From contig PLXC01000059.1 of the NCBI GenBank assembly GCA_003151275.1, positions 1-64,000 on the forward strand: 64,000 nt of DNA, given 5' to 3'. A program made the position numbers and the translations under genes. Position 1 is the stretch's first letter, and the number at the start of each line of letters is the position of its first letter. This stretch comes from Candidatus Melainabacteria bacterium (GTDB taxonomy: Bacteria > Cyanobacteriota > Vampirovibrionia > Obscuribacterales > Obscuribacteraceae). This document shows, piece by piece, positions 52,806-61,483 of the stretch. The notes beneath the pieces were generated by a model. It was not told the origin of the DNA, searched no databases, and saw only the letters and a program-made list of their open reading frames with translations.

Positions 52806-53216
52806 ATGAAACGTATCTTGGTTTTGTTAGGAATGTTCTTGTGCACGTTCGGTTTCAGCCTTGGTCAGTCCGCATACGCGCAAACGACTGGAGAAATTGC
52901 GAAAGGTAATTGCACGTCGTGCGCAGCTTCATGTCAAAAGACGCTTGATTATTGCAATTCGAAAAAAGGTAAATATTCCGAAGCAAGCGTCATGAACTCG
53001 CTGAAAGACTGTATTACCTCATGCAAAATGACCGCTGATTTCTTGAATAGAGGTTCTGTAGGTTTAGAAGCCAAAGCATGTGATTTGACCGTACAAGCGT
53101 GCAATGAATGCGCCAAATCGATGGACAAATTCAACAAGGACGATGCCATGCAAGCGTGTGCCAATGAGTGCCGCAAGTGCGTCGGCAATTGTCAGAAATT
53201 ATCGACGAAGAAATAA
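52806..53216 (+). CDS. Secreted Cys-rich four-helix copper-binding-like protein
   Basis: The 136-residue product has a signal peptide (MKRILVLLGMFLCTFGFSLG, ending SAYAQ). The mature part has about 12 Cys spaced along predicted helices: CTSCAASCQKTLDYC, LKDCITSCKMTADFL, ACDLTVQACNECAKSM and MQACANECRKCVGNCQKL. This resembles the four-helix-bundle copper storage (Csp) and DUF326 families, in which inward-facing Cys bind Cu(I). A role in periplasmic copper buffering is likely. AAGGAGG precedes the ATG. Confidence 0.8.
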   Translation: MKRILVLLGMFLCTFGFSLGQSAYAQTTGEIAKGNCTSCAASCQKTLDYCNSKKGKYSEASVMNSLKDCITSCKMTADFLNRGSVGLEAKACDLTVQACNECAKSMDKFNKDDAMQACANECRKCVGNCQKLSTKK

Positions 53217-53246
53217 CTGAGTCGAAGATGCTCCGATGCTTCACAA

Positions 53247-53987
53247 CTACCAGGATTGGTCTTCCCAGTCCGTGAGTTCGGCTCGGTTGATCAATCCTCT
53301 GCGGAATGCAAGATTGAGGGCGCGACAGCGATGGTTGTATTCATCTTCCTCGGAAGCGCCCTTACTCGAAATTCCGAACTTCGTGTAGAGGCACTTCAGA
53401 CGAGCTTGCACAGCCTTTTCGGTAATGTACAAGCGCTTTGCCGTTGCTTTGTCCGTAAAACCCAGGGCAATGCAGACAAGCACCTCAAACTCGGCCTCAG
53501 TCAATCCCGTTGCACCATTTTCGGTGCGACGAATAATGCGTTGAATGCGCGGATGTATCCAGCAGTCTCCGCTGAGAACGGCTTTAGTGGCGTCGATCAC
53601 CTGCTGATCCGTTGAATCCTTTAAGACATAACCAAAAGCTCCATCGGCTGGAACAAGTTTCCACAACTTGCGAACAAATATTTCATCGGAATGATTTGAG
53701 AGAATAATAACGCCCGTTTGCGGAAACTCTTTCAAGATTTGCTCAGCAGACTTGATACCAGATAAGACTGGCATTTCGATATCCAAGAAAACCACAGGTG
53801 GTCTATGCTCCCGCACCAGCTCAAGAGCTCGCTGCCCGTCTTGTGCTTCATAAATGGGAGCCAGATACTCGAGATTTTTGCTTAGCAATTCTCTCAACCA
53901 AGTGCGCTCGCGGTCTTGATCATCGGCAATTACGATTCCCACGATGGAGAGCTCCAATATGTTTCTGGATGATCCAGACTGAATCAC
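53247..53987 (-). CDS. NarL/LuxR-type response regulator
   Basis: The 246-residue protein starts at GTG, next to the GTPase stop. The receiver has IVIADDQDRERTWLRELL, phospho-Asp in VVFLDIEMPVLSG, Ser in VIILSNHSD, and a Lys in YVLKDSTD. The HTH (GLTEAEFEVLVCIALGFTDK, then ITEKAVQARLKCLYTKFGIS) is LuxR-like with an unusual insert KGASEEDEYNHRCRAL near the end. It is third in the operon kinase, GTPase, regulator. Two 7-2-7 palindromes flanking the kinase gene are likely binding sites. Confidence 0.9.
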   Translation of the reverse strand: MIQSGSSRNILELSIVGIVIADDQDRERTWLRELLSKNLEYLAPIYEAQDGQRALELVREHRPPVVFLDIEMPVLSGIKSAEQILKEFPQTGVIILSNHSDEIFVRKLWKLVPADGAFGYVLKDSTDQQVIDATKAVLSGDCWIHPRIQRIIRRTENGATGLTEAEFEVLVCIALGFTDKATAKRLYITEKAVQARLKCLYTKFGISSKGASEEDEYNHRCRALNLAFRRGLINRAELTDWEDQSW

Positions 53988-54568
53988 TATTGTAACCTGT
54001 TTAGAATTTGCTTACTGACTTGTTTCAGCGTTGTAAAAACACCAGGGCCAGTTGAGGCAATGGATTCAAACGATGTGATCTTCCCCTCCGGATTGAGATC
54101 ATTTTCCATCATCTCCAAGTTCATCGCGGTGGATAGATCCCTTTTGTTGTACTGCAATACATAAGGTATGGATTCCAATGTCAAACCATAACTTGACAAA
54201 TTTTCTTTCATGTTCAGCAAAGATTCAATGTTTTCACGACGACGGATAATATCCGAATCTGCAACGAAGACAATCCCATCAGCACCATTTAAAATCAGCC
54301 GGCGGCTGGCGTTGTACTCAACTTGACCAGGCACCGTGTACATTGAAAATCGTGTGGTAAAACCTTGAACTTTACCAAGATCCAGTCCAAAATAATCAAA
54401 GAACAAGGTTCGCTCTGTCTCAGTCGCCAAACTGATAAAATCGCCCCTGGTTTCAGGTGATAGCTGGCTATATATGAACTTCAAGTTTGCGGTTTTGCCA
54501 CCAAGACCGGTGCCGTAATAGACGATCTTGCAGTTTATCTCTCGGGTTGATATGTTTATCATTGCCAT
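53987..54568 (-). CDS. MglA/Ras-like small GTPase
   Basis: The 193-residue protein belongs to the bacterial MglA family. The P-loop is YYGTGLGGKTANLKF, switch II TVPGQVEYNASRRLI, and the base-specificity motif NKRD. MglA proteins act as polarity or motility switches with an MglB Roadblock GAP; no MglB or Roadblock gene is adjacent. Its place between a histidine kinase and a response regulator in one operon suggests a role in signal output. It starts 199 bp after the kinase gene's end, with a palindrome between. Confidence 0.9.
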   Translation of the reverse strand: MAMINISTREINCKIVYYGTGLGGKTANLKFIYSQLSPETRGDFISLATETERTLFFDYFGLDLGKVQGFTTRFSMYTVPGQVEYNASRRLILNGADGIVFVADSDIIRRRENIESLLNMKENLSSYGLTLESIPYVLQYNKRDLSTAMNLEMMENDLNPEGKITSFESIASTGPGVFTTLKQVSKQILNRLQ

Positions 54569-54754
54569 TTTAAATCTTCCTGTAAAAGCGTCAAAGGCAA
54601 GCTCCCACCTCCAAACAGGAGGAGTGAGTCTCGTTTTAACGTCTGCTCTCGCACCAGGCCGGCGGATAAAATGTCCGCGCTTCCTGATTGATTTGATACT
54701 ACGATTATTTCATCGAAGAGCAGATAGCGGAATGTGGTGCCCCTTAAGGATCAC

Positions 54755-54770
54755 ATGGGGTGCACCCTAT
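54755..54770. promoter_or_regulatory. 7-2-7 palindrome, site A
   Basis: ATGGGGTGCACCCTAT has arms of 6 of 7 matched bases. It lies upstream of the GTPase gene at the kinase gene's 3' end. The pattern matches site B at 56465. Confidence 0.5.
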
Positions 54771-56368
54771 GAATCTGCTGGTTCAAAACATTGAAGTGAG
54801 ATCGTGACTATGGTTCCGCTGGCAAATGACACGGCATTTTCCCAGGCAACCTTTGCCCCGATTCCGCTCGCTCGCTCGCGAATGTTTTTCAATCCCCGTG
54901 ACAGAGTATTGCCAGAACTTTGGATGCCTTTGCCATTGTCTTCAATACAGACTACTAAGTGATTTGTAATTTGTTTCACAGTGACAAGCGCATGAGTGGC
55001 AGCGGAATGTTTTTCAATATTGTTCAACGCTTCTTGAGTAACTCGATAAATCGCAAATTTTGCTTCCTGAGAAATATCGATTTGTTCGGAGACTAAGTTC
55101 GAACAAACGGTTGTTTCGATTAGACTGGCTCTTCTAAACCTATCGACAAGAGTTTGTATCGAAGCAATCAAACCAGCCTCAGCTAATAATCGCGGATGAA
55201 GCGCTGACATTATTCCTGTGACTCCAGCGGCAATTACTTCCATTCGCGTATCCACATCGCGAGTGATCAGGTGATCACCATACTGATGTGCAAGGGAAAC
55301 AATTTGCTTCAGACGAGGCAAAATCAAATTATCAATATCGCCAGATATTCTTTTGCGTTCCGACTCAACAGCAAGATTTTCAAAGAGTGCCCGATCTCGA
55401 TCAATTAATCGAGCCCACTCTTCTTTTGCATGAATGAGGATGTTGTCTAACTCGACCAGTCTTGCTTGTGACAGGTCTCCGATCTCCTCGGGAGTGCTCT
55501 CCTGAGCAATAAACGGGTCTTCGGGGATTGAAATTATCAAGTCATATGGAAATTGATCGCGAACGCCGACAGTTCCTAACTCTACTTTGGCACCTGCCAA
55601 AACACACCAAGATTCGAAGCAATCAAAATCAGCTTTCTCGGACGTTATCCATTCAGCTGAGGAAACCAATTTGTCGGCACATCTAACAATAATAATGCTT
55701 CTGCCATCAATGCGATTGTAGTTGACCATGAGCATGTCATTTTTCGACTCAGCGAACATTCTCAAGACAGCTTGCATGGCGCGGTAGATACAAAGTTGTT
55801 GCAACTCTGAGAGTCTGCAATCTTCAGTTTGTTCGAAGAAAAGCACAAATCTTCCGCAAACGCGCACATATCTCTTGCAGATGTTGTCTATCGCTGAGAC
55901 AAGTCCCAATTCTTCCAGATCTACAGGATGGAGTTCTCCTAGTAGATCCCTGAACGCCGCGATGGCGCCATGCACCTCATCAAGCAAGGCATTAACAACT
56001 ATCTTTTCTTCTGATTGCATGGAGCGGATCAGCCTTGCTAACAAAGGCAATATTTCATCGTGCAGGTCTTTGGCGACGCGGCGCCGTTCTTGTTCGACTG
56101 CCTTAAATTCGAAATCGAACTGGATGGCGCGCGCCTCTGTCGACCAGCGTGTGCCCAAATCATGGACGCGATCATTGATTGCGGACTGATTATTTGTTGG
56201 TTCCGCTTGATTCGACTGCTCAACCAGCGCAAGAGGAACGCCTATTTTAGTGCGCACCAAGAGTGAGGAGTATTCCAACCAAAGCTTTTTAATGGTGAGC
56301 AGTGATTGCAGTCGCGGCGGCAGTACAACCGCTGAAATCTGTTCACAATGCAAGGGACGCTGTAGCAC
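54767..56368 (-). CDS. Tandem histidine kinase with complementary degenerate halves
   Basis: The chain of 533-544 residues starts at a GTG just after GGAGG; a TTG 33 bp earlier (56401) is an alternative. Residue numbers count from that TTG. It has two NarL-partner-type (HisKA_3) units. Unit 1 has the phosphorylatable His114 in QERRRVAKDLHDEIL, but its ATPase (about 200-295) lacks the N-box Asn and DxGxG. Unit 2 has Asp357 where His belongs (SERKRISGDIDNLIL), but its ATPase is intact: YRVTQEALNNIEKHS, CIEDNGKGI and RGLKNIRERASG. The protein has no membrane segments. It probably phosphorylates unit 1 His using unit 2 ATP. It is followed by the GTPase and NarL-type regulator genes. Confidence 0.85.
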   Translation of the reverse strand: MLQRPLHCEQISAVVLPPRLQSLLTIKKLWLEYSSLLVRTKIGVPLALVEQSNQAEPTNNQSAINDRVHDLGTRWSTEARAIQFDFEFKAVEQERRRVAKDLHDEILPLLARLIRSMQSEEKIVVNALLDEVHGAIAAFRDLLGELHPVDLEELGLVSAIDNICKRYVRVCGRFVLFFEQTEDCRLSELQQLCIYRAMQAVLRMFAESKNDMLMVNYNRIDGRSIIIVRCADKLVSSAEWITSEKADFDCFESWCVLAGAKVELGTVGVRDQFPYDLIISIPEDPFIAQESTPEEIGDLSQARLVELDNILIHAKEEWARLIDRDRALFENLAVESERKRISGDIDNLILPRLKQIVSLAHQYGDHLITRDVDTRMEVIAAGVTGIMSALHPRLLAEAGLIASIQTLVDRFRRASLIETTVCSNLVSEQIDISQEAKFAIYRVTQEALNNIEKHSAATHALVTVKQITNHLVVCIEDNGKGIQSSGNTLSRGLKNIRERASGIGAKVAWENAVSFASGTIVTISLQCFEPADS

Positions 56369-56464
56369 GCCGCCTCCTAACTGAATTTCCCGACACGCCA
56401 ATGCCTTACTTCGATTCTCTCACAACAATGTGGATGGTGTGATGGGAGGACGCAGAACTCGGAG

Positions 56465-56480
56465 TTAGGGTGGACCCTAA
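56465..56480. promoter_or_regulatory. 7-2-7 palindrome, site B
   Basis: TTAGGGTGGACCCTAA has perfect 7-base arms around GG and lies about 65-100 bp upstream of the kinase gene and 41 bp before the PfpI-like gene. A further TGGTCTGACCA repeat lies near 56495. Confidence 0.55.
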
Positions 56481-56520
56481 TAATTAAAGTAAAATGGTCT
56501 GACCAGTCAGGATTTTTGCG

Positions 56521-56937
56521 ATGCAATTTCAAATTCTAGTATTCGATGGCTTTGAGGAAATGGATGTCTTCGGTGTATTCGAGCCGCTGCGAATGGCCGG
56601 GTTTGACGTAAAATTAGTCAGTCTCGAAAAGCAGGTGTGTGCCGGCTCCATGCTTTTGGCGAAGGCAGGTCTCCTATCAGGTCGCTCCGCCACATCCAAC
56701 TTATCGCTCTTAGATGAGCTTGGTCAAGGTGGAGTAAATGCTATCCAAGCTCGGGTTGTGGACGACGGCGATATCATCACTGCCGGTGGTATCACAGGCA
56801 GCCTCGATTTAGGAGTTTGGTTAGTACAAAGATTTTCGAATGTGGACAAAGCCCTAGAAGTTTCGCGCAAACTTGAGTTTGAACCGAGAGGTTGCGTCTG
56901 GCAGACTAAGGAAAAGACTAAGGAGAATGACAATTGA
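56521..56937 (+). CDS. DJ-1/PfpI-like protein with internal deletion
   Basis: The 138-residue frame begins MQFQILVFDGFEEMDVFGVF, as in DJ-1/PfpI proteins, and ends with the family's C-terminal part (VVDDGDIITAGGITGSLDLG). About 60 residues that normally separate the first beta-alpha units from the nucleophile elbow are missing, so VSLEKQ runs directly into VCAGSMLLAKAGLLSGRSAT, the region of the nucleophilic Cys. The frame is kept but the fold probably is not. It may be a truncated pseudogene or a reduced protein. The next gene overlaps it by 4 bp. Confidence 0.65.
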   Translation: MQFQILVFDGFEEMDVFGVFEPLRMAGFDVKLVSLEKQVCAGSMLLAKAGLLSGRSATSNLSLLDELGQGGVNAIQARVVDDGDIITAGGITGSLDLGVWLVQRFSNVDKALEVSRKLEFEPRGCVWQTKEKTKENDN

Positions 56938-57263
56938 ACAACGCATTTGGGCTCAAAAGAAAAACGGAGCAATCCATAATGCAGTCACAGAAATTAATTG
57001 CTGGCGGTGATTATGCTGCCGCAGAACAATTACTTAAAACAGCACTGGATGTTTGGCGCAAAAATTCAGGAGCGAAGCAAGATGAAGGTCCTCTGATTAT
57101 CGGGTTGGGCAAATGTCTAGAAGCCCAAAGAAAATACGAAGACGCTTATGAGCTCTATATGGAATCGCTAAACAATTTGACAGGTAAAACCTATGATGAA
57201 GTCTACACAAGTTTTCTGTATTTGAATGAACGAATGGGTACGTTCACGAAAAAGGACTACTGA
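56934..57263 (+). CDS. Short TPR protein
   Basis: The 109-residue product starts at TTG overlapping the previous stop; an ATG at 56979 is an alternative. It has one and a half TPR units: MQSQKLIAGGDYAAAEQLLK and GLGKCLEAQRKYEDAYELYM. It may be cotranslated with its neighbours. The family is too general to give a function. Confidence 0.55.
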   Translation: MNNAFGLKRKTEQSIMQSQKLIAGGDYAAAEQLLKTALDVWRKNSGAKQDEGPLIIGLGKCLEAQRKYEDAYELYMESLNNLTGKTYDEVYTSFLYLNERMGTFTKKDY

Positions 57264-57732
57264 AGAACTCTGGCGAAATGCTTCCGTAGACTTCTTTTAC
57301 GGACAAACCGGATATGAAGAAAATGCACTGATAATGATTCCAGATGCAGAAACTCAAAAAAGGATTTACGAATCGGTGCTCACAGGTGACGCATGGAAAC
57401 TGGCATTTACACCCAATTACAATTTGCTTTCCAAGTACGACAGCGATACCAGTCTGAATTGCAATAAATGGATTTTGATGACGATTGCAGCTGCCCGAAC
57501 GCAGGATTTCAATCCTAATCATGCGCTAAATGAGATTCGACGAGGATTCGAACCGGCAAGGCTGCATTTGAATTTTATCGAGAAAGAAGTCGCTAAGCAC
57601 AAGCCTAATCTGAGAAGGTCAGAATTGCCAAGCTTTGGTGCAATTCAGACCGTGACGCCCGAGAGCCTCTATTACTCAGGGCTTTTCACGAAACGAATAT
57701 TCAAAGCTTGTCCCGCGTCTTTCCCGAAGTAA
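57226..57732 (+). CDS. Hypothetical protein, possibly truncated (DUF2145-like)
   Basis: The frame of 168 residues overlaps the TPR gene by 38 bp and has no good start. The conserved part begins about VDFFYGQTGYEENALIMIPD, with LNCNKWILMTIAAARTQDFNPN later, where a Cys lies in a pattern reminiscent of DUF2145 peptidase-like proteins. I cannot confirm that. If it is such a family, the N-terminus with signal peptide is lost, suggesting a broken gene. Confidence 0.45.
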   Translation: MNEWVRSRKRTTEELWRNASVDFFYGQTGYEENALIMIPDAETQKRIYESVLTGDAWKLAFTPNYNLLSKYDSDTSLNCNKWILMTIAAARTQDFNPNHALNEIRRGFEPARLHLNFIEKEVAKHKPNLRRSELPSFGAIQTVTPESLYYSGLFTKRIFKACPASFPK

Positions 57733-57835
57733 AATCTATAGATTTGTGTCTAATATTTTTGCCTGCGCGAGCTAGTGCAAAACAACTAGCAAAACTAACC
57801 AAAGCCCCCTGGCTGAAGCTTTCGATCGTATAGTC

Positions 57836-57898
57836 GCACCTTATGTGGTGCAGCAACGAGACTAGACCGCCGTCTAATCAACGCACTTTATGTGGTGC
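57836..57898. repeat. Two GCACC/GGTGC palindromes
   Basis: GCACCTTATGTGGTGC (57836-57851) and GCACTTTATGTGGTGC (57883-57898) are direct copies 47 bp apart. The rest of 57733-58107 shows no gene. Confidence 0.5.
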
Positions 57899-58107
57899 AA
57901 TCGTATCTTGCGAGCATTTCACGCTGACTTCATTTATGGACAGCAAGACCGCAAACGTAGTTCCAAGCTATCAATCGGGATTTTTCAACCAACTTCTGCT
58001 TTGGCATCAAAGCAATATGTATAGCCGATCACTATATAGATATAGCAGTAGCCAAAGGCATTCTTGATCAAGAATAGATCGAACTTTGTTTCCCCCAGGT
58101 AAGCGTT

Positions 58108-58410
58108 ATGTCCAACATCGATAAAATACTGAGCTGCTGTAATTGCAACTCCTCCTTCGTTTTCACAGGCGGCGAGCAAGATTTTTTTCAGGCCAAAGGC
58201 CTGACGAATGAACCAAAACGCTGCCCCAATTGCCGTATTCTAGTGCGAGTGCAACGTAGCGGCAAAGACATAGCAACCACAGCAGAAGTCGTGTGCGCCG
58301 ATTGTGGATTGCAAACAAGAGTACCTTTTCAACCGAAAGGATACAGACCGGTCTACTGCAGCACATGCCTGCGAACACGTAAAGACGAATTGGTCGCCGC
58401 TACGGTTTAG
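58108..58410 (+). CDS. Zinc-ribbon protein
   Basis: The 100-residue protein has three C-x2-C pairs plus an extra pair: CCNCNSSFVFTGGEQDFF, RCPNCRILVRV, VCADCGLQTRVPF and VYCSTCLRTRKDE. The first ribbon with FVFTGGEQDFF is a recurrent zinc-ribbon module of unknown role in Cyanobacteria, Chloroflexi and relatives. It is probably a cytoplasmic nucleic-acid- or protein-binding protein. CCCCCAGG lies upstream of the ATG. Confidence 0.85.
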   Translation: MSNIDKILSCCNCNSSFVFTGGEQDFFQAKGLTNEPKRCPNCRILVRVQRSGKDIATTAEVVCADCGLQTRVPFQPKGYRPVYCSTCLRTRKDELVAATV

Positions 58411-58910
58411 AGTTCCCTGTTTCAAAATAGTGAGACAGTTCAAGATCCGCTAAATTGAGCTATTAACTATCGCGGTTCATTGTTGCGAGCTTAATTGCTA
58501 ATTGAGCTATCGAGTTATCGCCGTTAATTCGAACTATCGAGCATCTCTATTGGTTTCTCTACAGGAGAAGTCACTTGGCCTATATTAGGTGATGCGACGC
58601 TCATCCAACCAAATGAGCTGGAATCGCGGCAATGTCCTATAGATATCGAGGTTGGTGCAAAGCGTAAATATGCGGTGGCATTTTCGACTACCTTCGGCAC
58701 CACTTTCGATACCAAAACATGAGTCATGACTTTGCTGTCAAGCTGCTTTATATGGAAATATGTTGATTCGAATAAAAGGATGAACAATCACTTCGTTTAG
58801 CAATGTATTGCGGCAACTCGACGATTTTCATCAAAACCTTAATGTCGACTGATAAACTACATTAGGCACCCCAAAATTTTTCACGTAAACCACAAGGTAT
58901 AGGAGCATAA
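58411..58910. other. Gap with no convincing gene
   Basis: The 500-bp gap contains several GAGCTAT-type short repeats around 58455-58540. An 87-codon frame on the minus strand lacks an RBS and a recognisable family. Nothing else is seen. Confidence 0.4.
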
Positions 58911-59312
58911 ATGAAAAGAATAGTATTAGCAGCGGCCGCCATGATGGTCTACGGCGCAGCAGCCTTGGCACAAACCTCGACAACTGCCGAACACCACTCA
59001 TCCACCACGAACGACGGCGTCGGCACAGCTCACCACTCATCAACCAGTGTTAAGCAGTCCGATGCAACTGGACAACATTCTGCCACTGCCGAACGTACAT
59101 CGGTCCAAGGAGGCGGTGCATCAGCTCACAAAACAACGACTTCTGAAGCTCATGTAACACCATCCGGCACAGCAGTGCGTTCCTCCACATCAGCAACTCA
59201 TGTGTCACCAGCAACGGGTACTGCAGTGCACCATTCATCCTCAACTCAGAGCACTGCCTCACCAGCCGGCGGTTCTACGAGCAACAGCTCGAGCACTACC
59301 GTCGCTCATTAA
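58911..59312 (+). CDS. Secreted Ser/Thr/His-rich low-complexity protein
   Basis: The 133-residue product has a signal peptide (MKRIVLAAAAMMVYGAAALA, cut before QTSTT). The rest is low-complexity, with recurring HHSST, SATxH and TTS units and a few Gly/Ala/Pro. No domain is known. It could be a cell-surface or matrix protein; His clusters could bind metal. GGAG precedes the ATG, and a strong terminator follows at 59340. Confidence 0.75.
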   Translation: MKRIVLAAAAMMVYGAAALAQTSTTAEHHSSTTNDGVGTAHHSSTSVKQSDATGQHSATAERTSVQGGGASAHKTTTSEAHVTPSGTAVRSSTSATHVSPATGTAVHHSSSTQSTASPAGGSTSNSSSTTVAH

Positions 59313-59339
59313 GCACAGAAGCTCAACAGCAGCAACTTG

Positions 59340-59370
59340 GAAAGGAGTCGACTTAAGTCGGCTCCTTTTC
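59340..59370 (+). terminator. Intrinsic terminator
   Basis: GAAAGGAGTCGACTT pairs with AAGTCGGCTCCTTTTC (one mismatch), ending in TTTTC. It closes the low-complexity gene. Confidence 0.75.
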
Positions 59371-59540
59371 TAATATTTACATGTCGAGTATTTCCGAAAA
59401 CGGTGCTCGGTAAGTGTTTCGCGACTGTTAACTGAATGTTATTTAGCCGACGCATACTCTGCCAATAGACCTCCTACCCAAAACCGAGGTCTCGGACAAG
59501 AACTTCCCGATTCTATGGCATCTAAGGAGCGCGACAAAAA

Positions 59541-60389
59541 ATGGGACACTTCGATAAAATCACCCCCAATCCAATAGATGATCTTGCAAAAAAGGTCAGT
59601 GAGCAGATTTCGAAAGGTCAACTCGATTCCGCATACTCAATGGTGAAGACCGAACTACACGCTGAGTTTGCGACGATGCCGCTAGCAGAAAAACAAGAGA
59701 CTTGGGCAGCGCTCTCGAAGAAACTGGAAGAAAACGGCACGCTGCCTAAATTGGCTGCTGCATGGTTATCTGACGTGAGCACAGAGTTTCCAAAAGGCAC
59801 AGAAGTGTCATTCACGAAAGGTCAGTTGGATTCCATAGCGAAAAATGCAAAAGATCCTTTTTATTCAGGCTTTGCAGCGGAGATGTCCAAACAGTTTGAC
59901 GTGGCCTCCAGACTCGACAAAGTAGATGGGAAAATCGATGCTAACGAAGTCGCTGCGTTCAAGGAAAGACAAACGCAAGCCAGCTCAGAAAAATTTTCTG
60001 ACAATGTCGTGAAGAACGTAGAAAAGTACGCAGCCACTTCTCCTTCTGAGGCATATTCATATTTGTCATCGGTTGTCTACGACAGAACAAAGCGTGAAAC
60101 ACCTGAAGAAGAAGTAGCGACCTGGAAAACAATCGACGAACAATTGAACGCAAAAGGTCTCGTGCCAAAGCTGGCGATGGGATTTTTAGAAAGTAATTTC
60201 CATCATGAACCAGTCACTTCAGCTCAAATGGCCGGCATTGAAAAGGGCTCGCAAAATCCACTCACCAAGGAACTAGCCGGCTTCATTGTCAAAGAGTTTC
60301 CAAAGATCGGCACTGTGGACTATAAACTCGATGAGATTTCCGAAGCAGAAAGGAAATTGTACACACAAAAAATTAGCGACAAGCATTAA
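59541..60389 (+). CDS. Hypothetical protein with internal duplication
   Basis: The 282-residue soluble protein has two homologous halves of about 130 residues. The first contains ETWAALSKKLEENGTLPKLA, the second ATWKTIDEQLNAKGLVPKLA; both end with a KGQLDSIAKNAKDP- or AGIEKGSQNPL-type segment. A degenerate EF-hand-like loop (RLDKVDGKIDANEVAAF) follows the first. No signal peptide is visible. I do not know the family. AAGGAG lies 11 bp upstream of the ATG. Confidence 0.7.
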   Translation: MGHFDKITPNPIDDLAKKVSEQISKGQLDSAYSMVKTELHAEFATMPLAEKQETWAALSKKLEENGTLPKLAAAWLSDVSTEFPKGTEVSFTKGQLDSIAKNAKDPFYSGFAAEMSKQFDVASRLDKVDGKIDANEVAAFKERQTQASSEKFSDNVVKNVEKYAATSPSEAYSYLSSVVYDRTKRETPEEEVATWKTIDEQLNAKGLVPKLAMGFLESNFHHEPVTSAQMAGIEKGSQNPLTKELAGFIVKEFPKIGTVDYKLDEISEAERKLYTQKISDKH

Positions 60390-60602
60390 GAACTGCACTC
60401 GCACAAATTATGGGTACCGGCGGCATCATCGAGAAATCGGTGGTGCCCGACCGTTTATTTGGATTGACTGGCTCCTGCAAAGAAAGAGGAACCATTGGCA
60501 ACCAACCAGCGTCGACTCCAACTGGTGAGATGTGTGCGCGAACCTGTGCAGCAAGATGACCAATATTGGTATCAAACCAATCTTTTAGAAACAAGGTGAA
60601 AT

Positions 60603-61439
60603 ATGACAGTGTCAATTCGGCGGATATTTCCGCTAGCGCTCGTTGCTGCGTTTGCAATCGGACCCAACCCGGCTCAAGCTCAAAATGACCATCAGCAGAG
60701 AGAACAGCAACAACAATTCCAAGACTGGGCGCGGAATAATCCAGATTGGACCCGTTCTCATTCTGCTCAATATCATAATTGGATGAAGCATCCAGCAAAC
60801 GCCAACCAAAATCGCTCGCAATGGGAAAATTGGCGGTCTGGCACAAACAATAACAATAACGGCAAAAACTCATTCCAGGAGTGGGCTCGAAGAAACCCAA
60901 ACTGGGTGCAATCACACAACGATAGATATCAATATTTTCTCTCTCATCCCGAAGACGCAATGCGTTCTCAATCAGAATGGCTAAATTGGACCGCCACCAA
61001 CAACAATACCAACAATTCGTTTCCAGACTGGGCGCGTAGCCATGAAGATTGGGTGAAGACGCACAGCGATCGCTACCAATACTTCTTGGCTCATCCGGCA
61101 GACGCAAATCAAAATCGGCACGAATGGGAACACTGGCAGAACACTAACACGAACACAAATGCCAATGTAGCTCACAGTGGTGGCTTCGCTAACTGGATTC
61201 AAAATAATACCGGCTGGGCCCAGGCTCATCCAGATCGGCATCAGTATTTCTTGCAACACCCACAGGAAGCTGAGCAGAATCGTCATGAATGGGAGAATTG
61301 GCACAATGATCAAAATGCAGCCAACGCAGGCAACCTACCTCATCATGACGTCAATCAGAATCTAAATAACGGCGAGAGACCCTTGGATGGCAGGCGGATG
61401 GACGTCACTCAGGAACGTGGTCAGGAACATCGACAGTAA
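60603..61439 (+). CDS. Secreted Trp/Asn/His-rich repeat protein
   Basis: The 278-residue product has a signal peptide (IFPLALVAAFAIGPNPAQAQ). Four tandem repeats of about 42-48 residues follow, with consensus F-x2-WAR-x-NP-x-W-x3-H-x2-RYQYFL-x-HP-x-(D/E)A-x-QNR-x-EWE-x-W. They are separated by Asn/Gln/Thr linkers. The tail (LNNGERPLDGRRMD) reappears in a fragment at 62499. Regular Trp and Tyr/His positions suggest a repeated binding module outside the membrane; no known domain is recognised. Confidence 0.75.
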   Translation: MTVSIRRIFPLALVAAFAIGPNPAQAQNDHQQREQQQQFQDWARNNPDWTRSHSAQYHNWMKHPANANQNRSQWENWRSGTNNNNNGKNSFQEWARRNPNWVQSHNDRYQYFLSHPEDAMRSQSEWLNWTATNNNTNNSFPDWARSHEDWVKTHSDRYQYFLAHPADANQNRHEWEHWQNTNTNTNANVAHSGGFANWIQNNTGWAQAHPDRHQYFLQHPQEAEQNRHEWENWHNDQNAANAGNLPHHDVNQNLNNGERPLDGRRMDVTQERGQEHRQ

Positions 61440-61483
61440 GAGCACAATCACTAATCACTAAGTTCTAAAACCTTAGAAGCAGT

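Noticed and set aside
58524..58787. 87-codon frame on the minus strand
   Set aside because: No RBS or recognisable domain; composition not clearly coding.
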